DNA of 32,861 bases from an uncultured Candidatus Saccharibacteria bacterium (GCA_946415265.1 CAMKRV010000010.1:1-32861); one strand, 5' to 3'. Numbered from the stretch's first letter, positions 14,718 through 22,949 are shown. Translations and numbers: made by a program. The notes: generated from the sequence alone by a model not told the origin.

Positions 14718-14912
14718 CTAAACCCCCAATGCTTTCTTAATATTCTTATTGATTTTGCCATTAATGGTAGCAGCAGTTTTCATATTGCGCTTCCTGGCTT
14801 TAGATTTTTTGGCGAGAATGTGATTCCCGAATGCCCGCTCACGTACCAATTTACCACTACCGGTAATTTTGATCCGTTTTGCGGTACCTTTATGCGTTTT
14901 TAACTTTGGCAT
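14718..14912 (-). CDS. rpmI: Ribosomal protein bL35
   Basis: From ATG 14912 (AAAGGAAA upstream) the product is 64 residues, the normal bL35 length: [20 protein letters not shown], with [15 protein letters not shown] further on. A longer frame back to 15014 exists but has no family support. Confidence 0.94.
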   Translation of the reverse strand: MPKLKTHKGTAKRIKITGSGKLVRERAFGNHILAKKSKARKRNMKTAATINGKINKNIKKALGV

Positions 14913-15038
14913 AAGTTTTCCTTTGGTTATAGTTAATATTTTTAGGCACATGCCTAATTTTTGTGGCTTGTCGCAATCTGTTTTATTAAAAATCACAACA
15001 AACCTAAGGGGCAATCGGCAAGCCGTGGAAGTAGGAAA

Positions 15039-15557
15039 TTACTTCTTCCGCACTTGCGCCGATAGATTACGTCCGTTCATTTGAGGTTTACCTTCTACGA
15101 CAATACCTTCACCTAGTAGCTCAACAACTCTATTTAATAACTCGTTGCCGATCTCTTTGTGGGCCATTTCGCGACCACGGAAAATTATTAAAATTTTTAC
15201 TCGGTCGCCGTCATCTAGGAAACCCCGCATTTTGCGGACTTTGATGTTAAGGTCATTGTCGCTAATTTTGAGGCCAATTTTCATTTGTTTCAGCTCGGAT
15301 TGTTTTTCGCGGGCTTTTTTACGATTTTTGGCATCTTCTTTCATCTTTTGGTACTGATATTTACCCCAATCGATGATTTTAACGACAGGCGGGTTGGCAT
15401 TAGCGGCAATTTCCACTAAATCTACACCCTGCTCGTTCGCAAGAAGTTGGGCTTCTTTGCTAGACATAATACCTAGCTGTTCTCCACTTGAACCAATTAC
15501 GCGTACCTCCGGATAACGAATTTCTCCATTTAGCCGAGTGCGTGATGTAGTTTTTAT
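15039..15557 (-). CDS. infC: Translation initiation factor IF-3, non-canonical start
   Basis: IF-3 binds the 30S subunit and enforces start-codon choice. The conserved frame begins well before the first ATG (15467): RLNGEIRYPEVRVIGSSGEQ, LGIMSSKEAQLLANEQGVDL and VEIA continue without break. AAGAAAGGA (15563-15570) lies five bases ahead of an in-frame ATA at 15557 and two ahead of ATC at 15560, so initiation is at a rare AUA or AUC. In other bacteria infC uses AUU or AUC, and IF-3 represses its own synthesis through it. The C-domain KIGLKISDNDLNIKVRKMRG and IIFRGREMAHKEIG are typical. First gene of the operon. Confidence 0.93.
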   Translation of the reverse strand: MKTTSRTRLNGEIRYPEVRVIGSSGEQLGIMSSKEAQLLANEQGVDLVEIAANANPPVVKIIDWGKYQYQKMKEDAKNRKKAREKQSELKQMKIGLKISDNDLNIKVRKMRGFLDDGDRVKILIIFRGREMAHKEIGNELLNRVVELLGEGIVVEGKPQMNGRNLSAQVRKK

Positions 15558-15593
15558 GATAGTCCTTTCTTCTCTTGAATTAACCTGATAACA

Positions 15594-15622
15594 ATTATAC
15601 CAAACTCCCAGAGAAAAAGCAA
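15594..15622 (-). promoter_or_regulatory. infC operon promoter
   Basis: On the minus strand TTGCTT, a 17-bp spacer and TATAAT with an extended TGG precede infC by about 35 bases. The promoter lies in the gap behind comM. Confidence 0.8.
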
Positions 15623-15629
15623 GAGTAAA

Positions 15630-17141
15630 TTAGCGTTTTCTATAGGTTAATGCCTCGGCCAAGTGCTTGCCTAAAATAATATCAGAACCATCCAGGTCTG
15701 CTATGGTCTGCGCCACCTTGATTGTTTTAAAATACGATCTGGCGGAGAGGCTGAGCTTTTCCGATGCTCCAGCTAATAACTTCTCAGCAGCCGGATCTAG
15801 GCGTAATAGACTAGATACTTGAAAAGAAGACAGGGAACTATTGTAAATACCGTCTTTGCCGTAACGCGCCTTTTGTCGTGCAATTGCTCCTGTTATATTA
15901 TTTTTTACAACATTATGCTCGGTGCTACAGCCAGAAATTGGTTTCAATAAATCTGCATTGTCTACCTTCTCTACTACTATAGTCATATCGATGCGGTCAA
16001 AAAGCGGGCCAGAAAGTTTTTTCTGGTACCTCTGAATTTGTGGTTCCGTACACTTGCATTCATGGGTAGGGTCACCCAAATACCCGCAAGGGCAAGGGTT
16101 CATCGTAGCTATCAACATAAAATCCGCCGGATAGGTAGTTTTGCGATTGGCTCTAGATATAGAAATCTCCTTATCTTCTAACGGCTGGCGCAGAGCTTCT
16201 AGTACTGATCTTGGGAATTCTGGTATCTCATCCAAGAACAATATGCCTTTGTGTGCCAGTGAGATTTCTCCTGGATTAGCCATTGATCCGCCGCCAATTA
16301 TAGAAGTAGAACTAGCTGTATGGTGTGGACTCCGAAACGGTCTCGCCTCAATGGTTCTATCTGTAAGTAGTCCTGCAATTGAATACAATTTGGTGATATC
16401 TATCTTTTCTCCAGGCGTCAAATTGGGCAGTAAGTTGGCTGCCGCTTTAGCAAGAAGCGTTTTACCTGCCCCTGGTGGCCCAGAAATTAAGATATTATGG
16501 TGCCCAGCAATAGCAATTTCTATTGCACGTTTAGCTAGTTTTTGCCCACGGATATGGTCCAAAATCTCGCCTGTGGGCCTCTTCGCTATCCGCTCGACAT
16601 CAGCTTTGATAGGCGCCGTCTGTAAATCTACTTGGCCTTTCAATGCCAAAAATAAGCCTTGCAAAGTATCTACGCCGTAAATATTTATACCTTCCACCAG
16701 CGAAGCTTGTGCTAGATTTTTCGTTGGTATGTATACTTCTAGGAGCCCGGCTTCTTTCGCGGCCTCTACTACGTTTATGATGCCTTTTACGGGCTTTATT
16801 TCGCCATTTAGCGATAATTCTCCCACGAAAAGCTTGCTAGTTACGTCATTTTTGGTTAATTGTCCAGATAGTACTAATATAGATAGCGCGATTGGCAGGT
16901 CCAGGTAAGCCCCATCTTTTTGCAGCTCTGCCGGCGCTAAGCTAATCGTCACTTTTTTATCAGGGAAGAAGAAATCGGAATTCACTAGGGCACTACGTAC
17001 GCGCTCTTTTGCTTCGTTAATGGTTTTATTGGCCATACCTACGATGTTAAATGCTGGTAAGCCCCGGTTTATGTCTCCTTCGACTTCTACTATTTTACCC
17101 CCGAAGCCATAGGGGATTGCGGAATGAATTTTAGCGATCAT
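15630..17141 (-). CDS. comM: ComM/YifB-type Mg-chelatase-like AAA+ ATPase
   Basis: The 503-residue protein begins MIAKIHSAIPYGFGGKIVEV, as this family does, and has the family's usual length; the frame upstream to 17264 is not supported. AGGAGG lies only one base from the ATG. The N-terminal Lon-type substrate-like domain (LPAFNIVGM, SLAPAELQKDGAYLDLPIAL) is followed by an AAA+ module with Walker A SGPPGAGKT, Walker B LFLDEIPEF, and FRSPHHTAS. ComM is a hexameric helicase that extends branch migration during natural transformation. Its presence fits DNA uptake in Saccharibacteria. It faces the same way as the infC operon behind it. Confidence 0.93.
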   Translation of the reverse strand: MIAKIHSAIPYGFGGKIVEVEGDINRGLPAFNIVGMANKTINEAKERVRSALVNSDFFFPDKKVTISLAPAELQKDGAYLDLPIALSILVLSGQLTKNDVTSKLFVGELSLNGEIKPVKGIINVVEAAKEAGLLEVYIPTKNLAQASLVEGINIYGVDTLQGLFLALKGQVDLQTAPIKADVERIAKRPTGEILDHIRGQKLAKRAIEIAIAGHHNILISGPPGAGKTLLAKAAANLLPNLTPGEKIDITKLYSIAGLLTDRTIEARPFRSPHHTASSTSIIGGGSMANPGEISLAHKGILFLDEIPEFPRSVLEALRQPLEDKEISISRANRKTTYPADFMLIATMNPCPCGYLGDPTHECKCTEPQIQRYQKKLSGPLFDRIDMTIVVEKVDNADLLKPISGCSTEHNVVKNNITGAIARQKARYGKDGIYNSSLSSFQVSSLLRLDPAAEKLLAGASEKLSLSARSYFKTIKVAQTIADLDGSDIILGKHLAEALTYRKR

Positions 17142-17327
17142 GCCTCCTAGGTAACATAAGGCTACTAAAAATTCAACCCCCACCGGGCAGCTTACGCTTA
17201 ATTTTGTTACGCATATTAGAGACAAACACATAATACCAAAAATATTTAGGGTCTTTAGACCCACTAGTATAATAAAAAGCTTGTGGAAAACTCGTTAAAA
17301 ATATAAAAAAATTGTACGAAAAATATA
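17142..17327 (-). promoter_or_regulatory. comM upstream region
   Basis: On the minus strand GGTGGGGGTTGAATTTTTAG stands just ahead of comM. Its GGGGGTTGAA core also heads the promoters at 31042 and 31489. A GGGTCT-TT-AGACCC dyad lies at about 17249-17262. Confidence 0.4.
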
Positions 17328-17356
17328 TTGACATTAGCATTTTTTCGCGATATTAT
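17328..17356 (+). promoter_or_regulatory. Strong promoter of a candidate sRNA
   Basis: A perfect -35 TTGACA (17328-17333), a 17-bp spacer and TATTAT (17351-17356) form one of the best promoters in the window. No reading frame follows. Confidence 0.8.
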
Positions 17357-17362
17357 AGAGAT

Positions 17363-17475
17363 AGCTTCTGAATAAAAAAATTATTCAGAAGGTCAAAACA
17401 AACATTTTAGCCAAAATAACTCCACACTCTACAAAGCAGGCCGGTTTTCCTCGCAGTTACCGGCCTGTTTCTATG
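17363..17475 (+). ncRNA. Candidate small RNA
   Basis: The transcript would open with a perfect 11-bp hairpin CTTCTGAATAA/TTATTCAGAAG (17365-17391). It continues with a roughly 45-nt unstructured, A/C-rich linker and closes with CAGGCCGG/CCGGCCTG (17437-17467) followed by TTTCT. A 5' hairpin, open seed and terminator is the plan of a trans-acting sRNA of about 110 nt. The family is not recognised. Confidence 0.65.
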
Positions 17476-17567
17476 CTTTTAGGAAGAATGGTCCGTTCAC
17501 TCCGCAAACGAGATCATATTAGCCGCTCGAATAAGGCGGCTCCGCCGCTTTTCGCGAACCTTGGAAC

Positions 17568-17591
17568 AAAAAAAACGAGAGCAAGCTCTCG
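17568..17591 (-). terminator. tmRNA terminator
   Basis: On the minus strand CGAGAGC-TT-GCTCTCG is followed by eight or more T. It ends the ssrA transcript about 60 bases after the mature 3' end. The rest of 17476-17652 holds GC-rich dyads (GGCGG-CT-CCGCC) but no gene. Confidence 0.85.
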
Positions 17592-17652
17592 ATTTTTAGT
17601 TCTGCAAATTCGTTCTAAAGAAACTATATTTCTTTCTTCTCTCTCTTTTTTT

Positions 17653-18007
17653 TGGTGGAGCTGGGGGATACTGCCTCCCCGTCCGAACTATCACTGGGAC
17701 ATGACTCTACGTGTGTAGTTTTCTATTTTGTCTTGGCATATGTTATTAGTAAACAGAAAACGAAACTAATAGCTGCCATAGCTAATTTTTCGTGCCATCT
17801 TGCGCTATCTAGATGACCTTATCTCCGTAGTATGATAATTTTAGTCCTACGGAAACTCAGACTAAAACCAGCCTAGAATAAATTAGGCATAAGCTGGCAT
17901 GTAAGCAACATGCGCAGTTTTTGTGTTTTTTACACTTATTAATACTTACGGTATTTAGTCGACACGCATCACATCTGTTAATAATCCGTCTAAGCTTTGT
18001 CAGCCCC
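17653..18007 (-). ncRNA. ssrA: Transfer-messenger RNA (tmRNA)
   Basis: The minus strand begins GGGGCTGACAAAGCTTAGAC (tmRNA consensus GGGGCTGA...GACGG) and ends CAGCTCCACCA; GGGGCTG pairs with CAGCTCC to close the tRNA-like domain. It is about 355 nt and rescues stalled ribosomes. The tag frame ends GCT-TAT-GCC-TAA (stop at 17883-17885). If the resume codon is the GTA after TAAGT, the tag is VKNTKTAHVAYMPAYA, ending AYA rather than ALAA. The T-arm GGGGA-GGCAGTA-TCCCC lacks the usual TTCRA loop. It was not visible as an ORF and explains most of this gene-free stretch. Confidence 0.92.
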
Positions 18008-18017
18008 AACTAACCAA

Positions 18018-18047
18018 ATTATACCATATTGTGTTCGTATTCGCCAA
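18018..18047 (-). promoter_or_regulatory. tmRNA promoter
   Basis: On the minus strand TTGGCG, an 18-bp spacer and TATAAT with an extended TGG end about 10 bases before the tmRNA 5' end. The 16 bases TGGTATAATTTGGTTA recur exactly at the antisense promoter near 31341-31356. Confidence 0.75.
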
Positions 18048-18067
18048 ATTAGGAGCAGCAAAAAACG

Positions 18068-18191
18068 TGGTTTTGTTGTAATTTTCACAACAAAACCATA
18101 AAATAAATACGCTAATAATATGCCAATGTTGTAAAAATAACAACATATTGAATAAAAAATTAGAACAGGGAAGAAATAGATAAAATGTTGT
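18068..18191. promoter_or_regulatory. Cluster of TGTTGT inverted repeats
   Basis: TGGTTTTGTTGT/ACAACAAAACCA (18068-18098, 12 bp, perfect) is followed by ATGTTGT/ACAACAT (18126-18146) and a lone ATGTTGT half-site (18185-18191). They lie between the tmRNA promoter and the promoter at 18224. They could be operators for one regulator or RNA hairpins. Confidence 0.4.
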
Positions 18192-18223
18192 AAAAAATAC
18201 TCTATAATTATTGAACAAATCTA

Positions 18224-18252
18224 TTGATTTTTTATGTTTTTTGTGCTACTAT
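18224..18252 (+). promoter_or_regulatory. Promoter of structured RNA region
   Basis: TTGATT (18224-18229), a 17-bp spacer and TACTAT (18247-18252) would start transcription near 18259. Confidence 0.6.
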
Positions 18253-18258
18253 AAAGAC

Positions 18259-18620
18259 AGTCGAGATGACTAAAACAAACATTAAAAACAAAAGGAAAAC
18301 ATGAAGAAAAAACGCTTCAAAGCTAGAAATAAACCATAAATCTTGGCGGGCGAAAAGGTAATTTCTAGCCATAAATTACACCATTAGGAATTACCTAGAG
18401 CTCCGCCAAACGATTAGCCCCAGGTGACAGGGAAAATCAAAAGCGTAGAGCGCATTAGTAAATCTTTCGTTAGTACCTTCCTTAAAAACAAAAACATAAA
18501 CCAGAACGAAAGGAAACGCTAATAAGGACAATGCTTCACCTAGCGTGAAGCGGTCAATAGGGAAGCGGATTAGGGATTGCGGTCAATAGTTGTGATTTTA
18601 GCACCGGATAATCCCTCCGC
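18259..18620 (+). ncRNA. Unassigned structured RNA region with mini-ORF
   Basis: No long reading frame exists, but stems are dense. GCTAGAAAT/ATTTCTAGC (18322-18330, 18361-18369) competes with GGTAATT/AATTACC (18357-18363, 18389-18395), which is nested in TTGGCGG/CCGCCAA (18343-18349, 18403-18409). Further on are CTTTCGTT/AACGAAAG (18464, 18505), GCTTCAC/GTGAAGC (18533-18551), and a long stem GCGG, GGGATT, CGGT with ACCG, AATCCC, CCGC (18565-18620). GCGGTCAATAG occurs twice, 29 bases apart. No terminator was found at the 3' end. It is not tmRNA, RNase P or a recognisable SRP RNA. Confidence 0.5.
18301..18339 (+). CDS. Possible 12-residue leader peptide
   Basis: ATG 18301 to TAA 18337-18339 encodes MKKKRFKARNKP, with AAAGGAAAAC upstream. 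Its last codons form one arm of the GCTAGAAAT stem, so translation could choose between the competing stems. The evidence is weak because the frame is so short. Confidence 0.3.
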   Translation: MKKKRFKARNKP

Positions 18621-18676
18621 CTCTCCCATCAATAAAATTCTTGGGGGCTTACCAGTATTGTGCTATAATACATGAT

Positions 18677-19030
18677 ATGAAGCATAACCATGTTATAGCC
18701 ATCATTAGCATAATTGGACTCGCAGCCTTAATCTTTATGCTAATTTTTACTTCGCCAACGGATATTGGGCCTTTAGGTGTTTTATTATTTTTTACAACAG
18801 TTTACGTAGTATCATTTGGTATAGTTACTCTGCTCACGCAGAGTTTTATGCGTTTGGCCTTCAAGAAAACAGAATTCAAAAACAAAGATTATCTCTATTC
18901 TGCCATACTCGCTTTCGGTCCGATCATGTTTTTAATGGCGCGCTCTTTTGGCGCCATCAACCTCTGGACTTCGGGTCTCATTTGTCTCTTTATATTTTTG
19001 GCTGAATTTCTCGTCGCAAAACGCGTTTAA
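18677..19030 (+). CDS. Small four-helix membrane protein, hypothetical
   Basis: ATG 18677 follows a TATAAT (18664-18669) by seven bases, with TTGGGG at 17-bp spacing, so the mRNA should be leaderless; the TTG start at 18641 lies upstream of the -10 box and cannot be used. The 117-residue product has four hydrophobic helices (VIAIISIIGLAALIFMLIF; LGVLLFFTTVYVVSFGIVTL; LYSAILAFGPIMFLMA; LWTSGLICLFIFLAEFLVA) and a basic C-terminal tail. I do not recognise the family. It precedes the small acidic gene and the VirD4-like ATPase gene in the same direction. Confidence 0.7.
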   Translation: MKHNHVIAIISIIGLAALIFMLIFTSPTDIGPLGVLLFFTTVYVVSFGIVTLLTQSFMRLAFKKTEFKNKDYLYSAILAFGPIMFLMARSFGAINLWTSGLICLFIFLAEFLVAKRV

Positions 19031-19047
19031 TATGATAAAATAAGCAT

Positions 19048-19539
19048 ATGAATTATGGTCAGCACTCGCAAAATAATGATATTCCGTCTAGCGACGCACT
19101 TTTTGCAAGTGGTCTAACGGAGGGCGTTGGGGCAAATCCAGAACAAGCGAAGTTGGACGCTGAAGGGGGGCTACAATCTAATGAATCATGGCAGAGAAAT
19201 CCGCAAGCTATTGGCAACAAAATTATCAATTTCCCAAACTCCCCAGACTCTGTGACAGAAGCAAAAGAACGTCTAGGTGTTATAGAACCCACTATGCCAC
19301 CAATGGTAGCCGAGGAAACGCAAACTCAACCACCTCTCAAGACAGATGTCATTGAAGCAAGTTTGGATAAGTCAGCACTAAACACCGAAGGACGCCTAGA
19401 ATCCGCCGGTGTTAAAGAAATAGATAAAGCTATATCCAAGTTAAATCATACCGGCAATGTGGCAGATTTTTATGAGACGGCGCGCGACGCTATGGAAACA
19501 AATCTTAATAATTCATACAATAGAAAGTTGGCCGCATGA
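19048..19539 (+). CDS. Hypothetical soluble acidic protein
   Basis: The 163-residue product is polar, Q/N/E-rich and probably disordered over the first 110 residues (multiple Pro and Gln, ETQTQPPLKTD), with a short helical C-terminus (VKEIDKAISKLN, ADFYETARDAMETNLNNSYN). TAAAAT stands six bases ahead of the ATG, so it may have its own leaderless transcript. It ends 58 bases before the ATPase gene and may be an accessory of it. The family is not recognised. Confidence 0.6.
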   Translation: MNYGQHSQNNDIPSSDALFASGLTEGVGANPEQAKLDAEGGLQSNESWQRNPQAIGNKIINFPNSPDSVTEAKERLGVIEPTMPPMVAEETQTQPPLKTDVIEASLDKSALNTEGRLESAGVKEIDKAISKLNHTGNVADFYETARDAMETNLNNSYNRKLAA

Positions 19540-19597
19540 GTAATAACCCCTGTTTCTGTAATTTTTACAACAATTTTCCAAAGAGGAGAGCTAGGTA

Positions 19598-22411
19598 ATG
19601 GAACCTTGGGTGGTAGCGCTAATTGTCGTGGCCGCAATAGGTATTATTGCGGGGATTTTTGGCGGGACTTATATCTCTAAACTCCGCAAGGCGAAAAAAT
19701 ATGAGCGCGGCCTTAAAATGGTGCCACTGCTCATCCATCTTCCTCCTACCACAGATGACATTGAGGCTGGTGGCCGCGATAAACGCGACATTGCTAACGA
19801 GGCCATCTCTAAGGCTCAAGTAATGTACTCTATTCTTTCTTCCACTATCACCAAAGGACTCAAAACTAAGCTTTACGGCCAGCGTCACTTCTCTCTAGAA
19901 ATTATAGCTAAAGACGGCTTTATCAAATATTATGCTATCGTGCCTGCCGTACTTACAGAGACAGTAAAACAGGCTGTGCAGTCTGCTTATCCTACTGCGC
20001 GTCTAGAAGAACGGCGTGAGGAGAACATCTTTAAGGGCGGAACGGGCGTTGATGCTGTAGCTGGTGCCGAGCTTACCCTTAATAAAGAATATTATCTGCC
20101 TATCGCTACATACGAAGATTCCAGGCGCGATGCACAGATGGCGATCCTGAATGCCCTCTCTGGAGTGGGCAACAATGAAGGTGCGGCTGTTCAAATTTTG
20201 TTCCGCCCTGCACAAAAAAATTGGTCAGAACGCGGCAAACAATATATTGAAAACATGCAAAAAGGCAAAACTAGTAAAACCATTGGCGCTGGTTTTGGTG
20301 ATTTTGCAATGGATCTTATCCGTGCTCCATGGGAAGTCCCAGGAGAACACGAAAAATCCGAGCATGAGACAATCACCAACATCAAACAAGATGAAATCAC
20401 CGCCATTACTAATAAAATGCGTTTCCCGGCCTTTGAAACCCTTATCCGCATTATAGCCAGCTCTGAAAACAAACCTCGCTCAGAAGCGATTGTAGGGGGC
20501 ATAGTTTCAGCATTTTCCCAGTTTAACTCTCCAGAACTCAACGGTTTCAAAGTCAATACTTTTAAAGACGCTAAAAAACTGGCTATTGACTACACTTTTA
20601 GATTTTTCCCGCTCAAAAATCACTCTACCATCTTAAACAGTGTAGAACTTGCTTCTATTTTTCATCTACCAGAGCAAAACGCCATACCTAATTCCCAGGT
20701 AGAGCGCCAGCTCACCAAACAAGTGGATGGCCCGGCTAGATTGGCTACTGAAGGACTATTCCTGGGCACTAACCAATTCCGTGGCACCGATAAAGCCATC
20801 TATCTCCAAGAGAAAGATCGTCGTCGTCACATGTACGTAATTGGGCAAACCGGTATGGGTAAATCTGTTTTCTTGGAAAATCTAGCTTTTCAGGATATGT
20901 GCGATGGCCACGGTTTTGCCTTTATTGATCCGCATGGCGATGCCGTGGAAGCATTGCTTCAACGTGTACCAGAGGAACGCATAGATGATGTAATCTATTT
21001 TGACCCCGCCGACATCGAACACCCAGTTGGCATGAATATGTTTGAATACACCACCCAAGATCAAAAAGATTTCATCGTCCAAGAGGGAATTAGTATGTTG
21101 CAATCTCTCTTTGACCCTAATAACCAAGGTTTCTTCGGCCCCCGTGGCCAGCACATGTTCCGTAACGCTGCACTTCTCTTAATGAGCGATCCGGCAGGCG
21201 CTACCTTCATAGATATTCCGCAGTGTTTTACGGATCCGGAATTCGTTAAATCTAAGCTCAAATATGTCACAGATAAGGCCGTCTATGATTACTGGACTAA
21301 AGAATTCCCAGCTTCCCAGAAATCTAATGACGCCGGCGAGGTCATCACCTGGTTCTCTAGTAAATGGGGTCCGTTTATCTCTAATACCATTATGAGAAAT
21401 ACCTTAGGACAGGTTAAATCCGGCTTTAATATTCGCGAGATTATGGATAATAAAAAGATTTTCCTTGTCAACCTTTCTAAGGGACGCCTCGGTGATATTA
21501 ATGCTAATCTCCTTGGTATGATCTTTGTAATGAAATTCCAACAAGCCGCCATGAGTCGCCAGGATATTCCCGAAGATCAGCGTCAGGATTTCTGTCTCTA
21601 CGTAGATGAGTTCCAGAATTTCGCCACAGATAGCTTTGAGTCTATTTTATCCGAGGCTAGAAAGTACCGCCTCAATCTTATCGTGGCTAATCAGTTTATG
21701 ACTCAGCTCACAGAAAAGATTAGGGAAGCACTCCTTGGTAACGTCGGCACTATTATCTGTGGTCGTATCGGCGTGACAGACGCAGATTTGATGGTCAAAG
21801 CATTTACTCCTACCTTTACCGCCGAAGATCTAACTAAAACCCCTAATTTCTCCGCTGTGGCTAAAGTGATGATGTTTGATATGCCATCTGCTCCATTTAC
21901 CATGAAACTCCCTGCGCCTATGGGTGAACCGAATGAAGAATTGATGGACAGTCTCAAAGCTTATTCTGCGACTAAATTCGGCCGTACCCGTGCCGAGGTG
22001 GAGAAAGAAATTCAAGATCGCTGGAGTGCTGCAGAAAAAGCGAAAAAAGCCACTAAACCAGAAATGCCGCTAGAGCCGTCTAGAAGCTCCGTAGACGTCG
22101 TTCCGATTGAAGACGATAAAAATACCATTTCTGCACCTAAAACTGCTCCAAAGGCCCCAGAAACGCCTAAAAAAGGCTTTTTGGATGACTGGATGGATAA
22201 AAAAGCTAAAACTACTCCAATTTCGTCACCTACCACCCAGGAATCCACCCCAATCACACCAGAACAGACTCAAAATCCAGCCCCAGTTGCAGCCCCAGAA
22301 CCAACCCCTATTGAGCCTACTCTTACTTCTGCCCCAGACTCTACGTCCGCGTCATCATCAACATCAGCTCCAGAGGTTCAGCTAGATGAAGCCGTGTTCA
22401 AGATCCGCTAG
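19598..22411 (+). CDS. VirD4/TraG-like membrane-anchored ATPase
   Basis: The 937-residue protein begins with one membrane helix (VVALIVVAAIGIIAGIFGGTY), then a long region of about 390 residues with alternating strands, then a RecA-like motor: Walker A GQTGMGKS near residue 416, FIDPHGDAVEALL, and Walker B LYVDEFQNF near 668-676, followed by SEARKYRLNLIVANQFM. This is the pattern of type IV secretion coupling and DUF87-type DNA-transport ATPases, widespread in CPR genomes. The C-terminal about 130 residues are Pro/Ser/Thr-rich and disordered. GAGGAGAG precedes ATG 19598. Pumping DNA or protein across the membrane is the likely role; no other type IV genes are in the window. Confidence 0.8.
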   Translation: MEPWVVALIVVAAIGIIAGIFGGTYISKLRKAKKYERGLKMVPLLIHLPPTTDDIEAGGRDKRDIANEAISKAQVMYSILSSTITKGLKTKLYGQRHFSLEIIAKDGFIKYYAIVPAVLTETVKQAVQSAYPTARLEERREENIFKGGTGVDAVAGAELTLNKEYYLPIATYEDSRRDAQMAILNALSGVGNNEGAAVQILFRPAQKNWSERGKQYIENMQKGKTSKTIGAGFGDFAMDLIRAPWEVPGEHEKSEHETITNIKQDEITAITNKMRFPAFETLIRIIASSENKPRSEAIVGGIVSAFSQFNSPELNGFKVNTFKDAKKLAIDYTFRFFPLKNHSTILNSVELASIFHLPEQNAIPNSQVERQLTKQVDGPARLATEGLFLGTNQFRGTDKAIYLQEKDRRRHMYVIGQTGMGKSVFLENLAFQDMCDGHGFAFIDPHGDAVEALLQRVPEERIDDVIYFDPADIEHPVGMNMFEYTTQDQKDFIVQEGISMLQSLFDPNNQGFFGPRGQHMFRNAALLLMSDPAGATFIDIPQCFTDPEFVKSKLKYVTDKAVYDYWTKEFPASQKSNDAGEVITWFSSKWGPFISNTIMRNTLGQVKSGFNIREIMDNKKIFLVNLSKGRLGDINANLLGMIFVMKFQQAAMSRQDIPEDQRQDFCLYVDEFQNFATDSFESILSEARKYRLNLIVANQFMTQLTEKIREALLGNVGTIICGRIGVTDADLMVKAFTPTFTAEDLTKTPNFSAVAKVMMFDMPSAPFTMKLPAPMGEPNEELMDSLKAYSATKFGRTRAEVEKEIQDRWSAAEKAKKATKPEMPLEPSRSSVDVVPIEDDKNTISAPKTAPKAPETPKKGFLDDWMDKKAKTTPISSPTTQESTPITPEQTQNPAPVAAPEPTPIEPTLTSAPDSTSASSSTSAPEVQLDEAVFKIR

Positions 22412-22427
22412 ATGACAATAAGATAGC

Positions 22428-22513
22428 CTAGCGGGTAACGCCTGGAGGGGGGTCCAAAAAATGTTTGCGCACGCAAAATTTTGGGGGAGGAAAAGGCGGC
22501 AGGACCCGCCTAG
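22428..22513 (+). repeat. Nested-hairpin element E3
   Basis: CGGGT/ACCCG with flanking CTAG arms encloses CGCCT (22439-22443) and AGGCG (22494-22498). This stem differs from E1 and E2 by a compensatory G-C to C-G swap. TGGAGG, GGAAAA and GCAGG are conserved and the inner stem ends in TTTGCGCACGCAAA. An ATG-TTT inside is in frame with iscU, but the promoter and proper start lie further on. Confidence 0.8.
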
Positions 22514-22522
22514 AAAATATGG

Positions 22523-22528
22523 TATAAT
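22523..22528 (+). promoter_or_regulatory. iscU -10 box, leaderless
   Basis: TGGTATAAT (extended -10) ends seven bases before ATG 22536, so the start codon is expected at or next to the 5' end of the mRNA. Confidence 0.65.
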
Positions 22529-22535
22529 AGGCCTT

Positions 22536-22934
22536 ATGAACGAGGGTCAAGATTGGATCTATACCGATATTGTGAAAGATCATTTTTTGAACCCTCGCAA
22601 CTTCTTGATGGGCGACGAAAGTAAGTTTGAGTGCGATGCGACCGGCCTAGTGGGCAACCCTATTTGTGGTGATCAGATGAAAATGTTTATTAAAGTAGAC
22701 AAAAAAACTGATAAAATCATAGACATCCGCTGGAAAACTTACGGCTGCGCCTCAGCTATAGCCTCAACTTCTGCTCTTTCTGAGCTCGCCAAAGGTAAAA
22801 CTCTAGATGAAGCTCTCAAAATTTCCGCCGAAGATATCGATAATTATCTCGGCAAACTTCCCAAGCACAAATTCCATTGTTCTATCTTGGGTCACGATGC
22901 CTTAAGGGATGCGATAGAGAACTATAGAAAATAA
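22536..22934 (+). CDS. iscU: IscU/NifU-type Fe-S scaffold protein
   Basis: The 132-residue protein matches the scaffold domain on which Fe-S clusters are built. The three ligand Cys are in GNPICGDQM (with the conserved Asp), YGCASAIASTS and KHKFHCSILGHDAL. The His before the third Cys and the lack of an insertion are IscU-like rather than SufU-like. ATG 22536 is chosen because the family starts there and because the longer frame runs back through element E3. It is convergent with iscS. Confidence 0.9.
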   Translation: MNEGQDWIYTDIVKDHFLNPRNFLMGDESKFECDATGLVGNPICGDQMKMFIKVDKKTDKIIDIRWKTYGCASAIASTSALSELAKGKTLDEALKISAEDIDNYLGKLPKHKFHCSILGHDALRDAIENYRK

Positions 22935-22949
22935 GAGCATTATCAGTAC

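Noticed and set aside
14912..15014. N-terminal extension of bL35
   Set aside because: Family length and the ribosome binding site place the start at 14912.
17473..17718. 81-codon plus-strand ORF
   Set aside because: It runs through a terminator and the antisense of tmRNA and has no ribosome binding site or protein-like composition.
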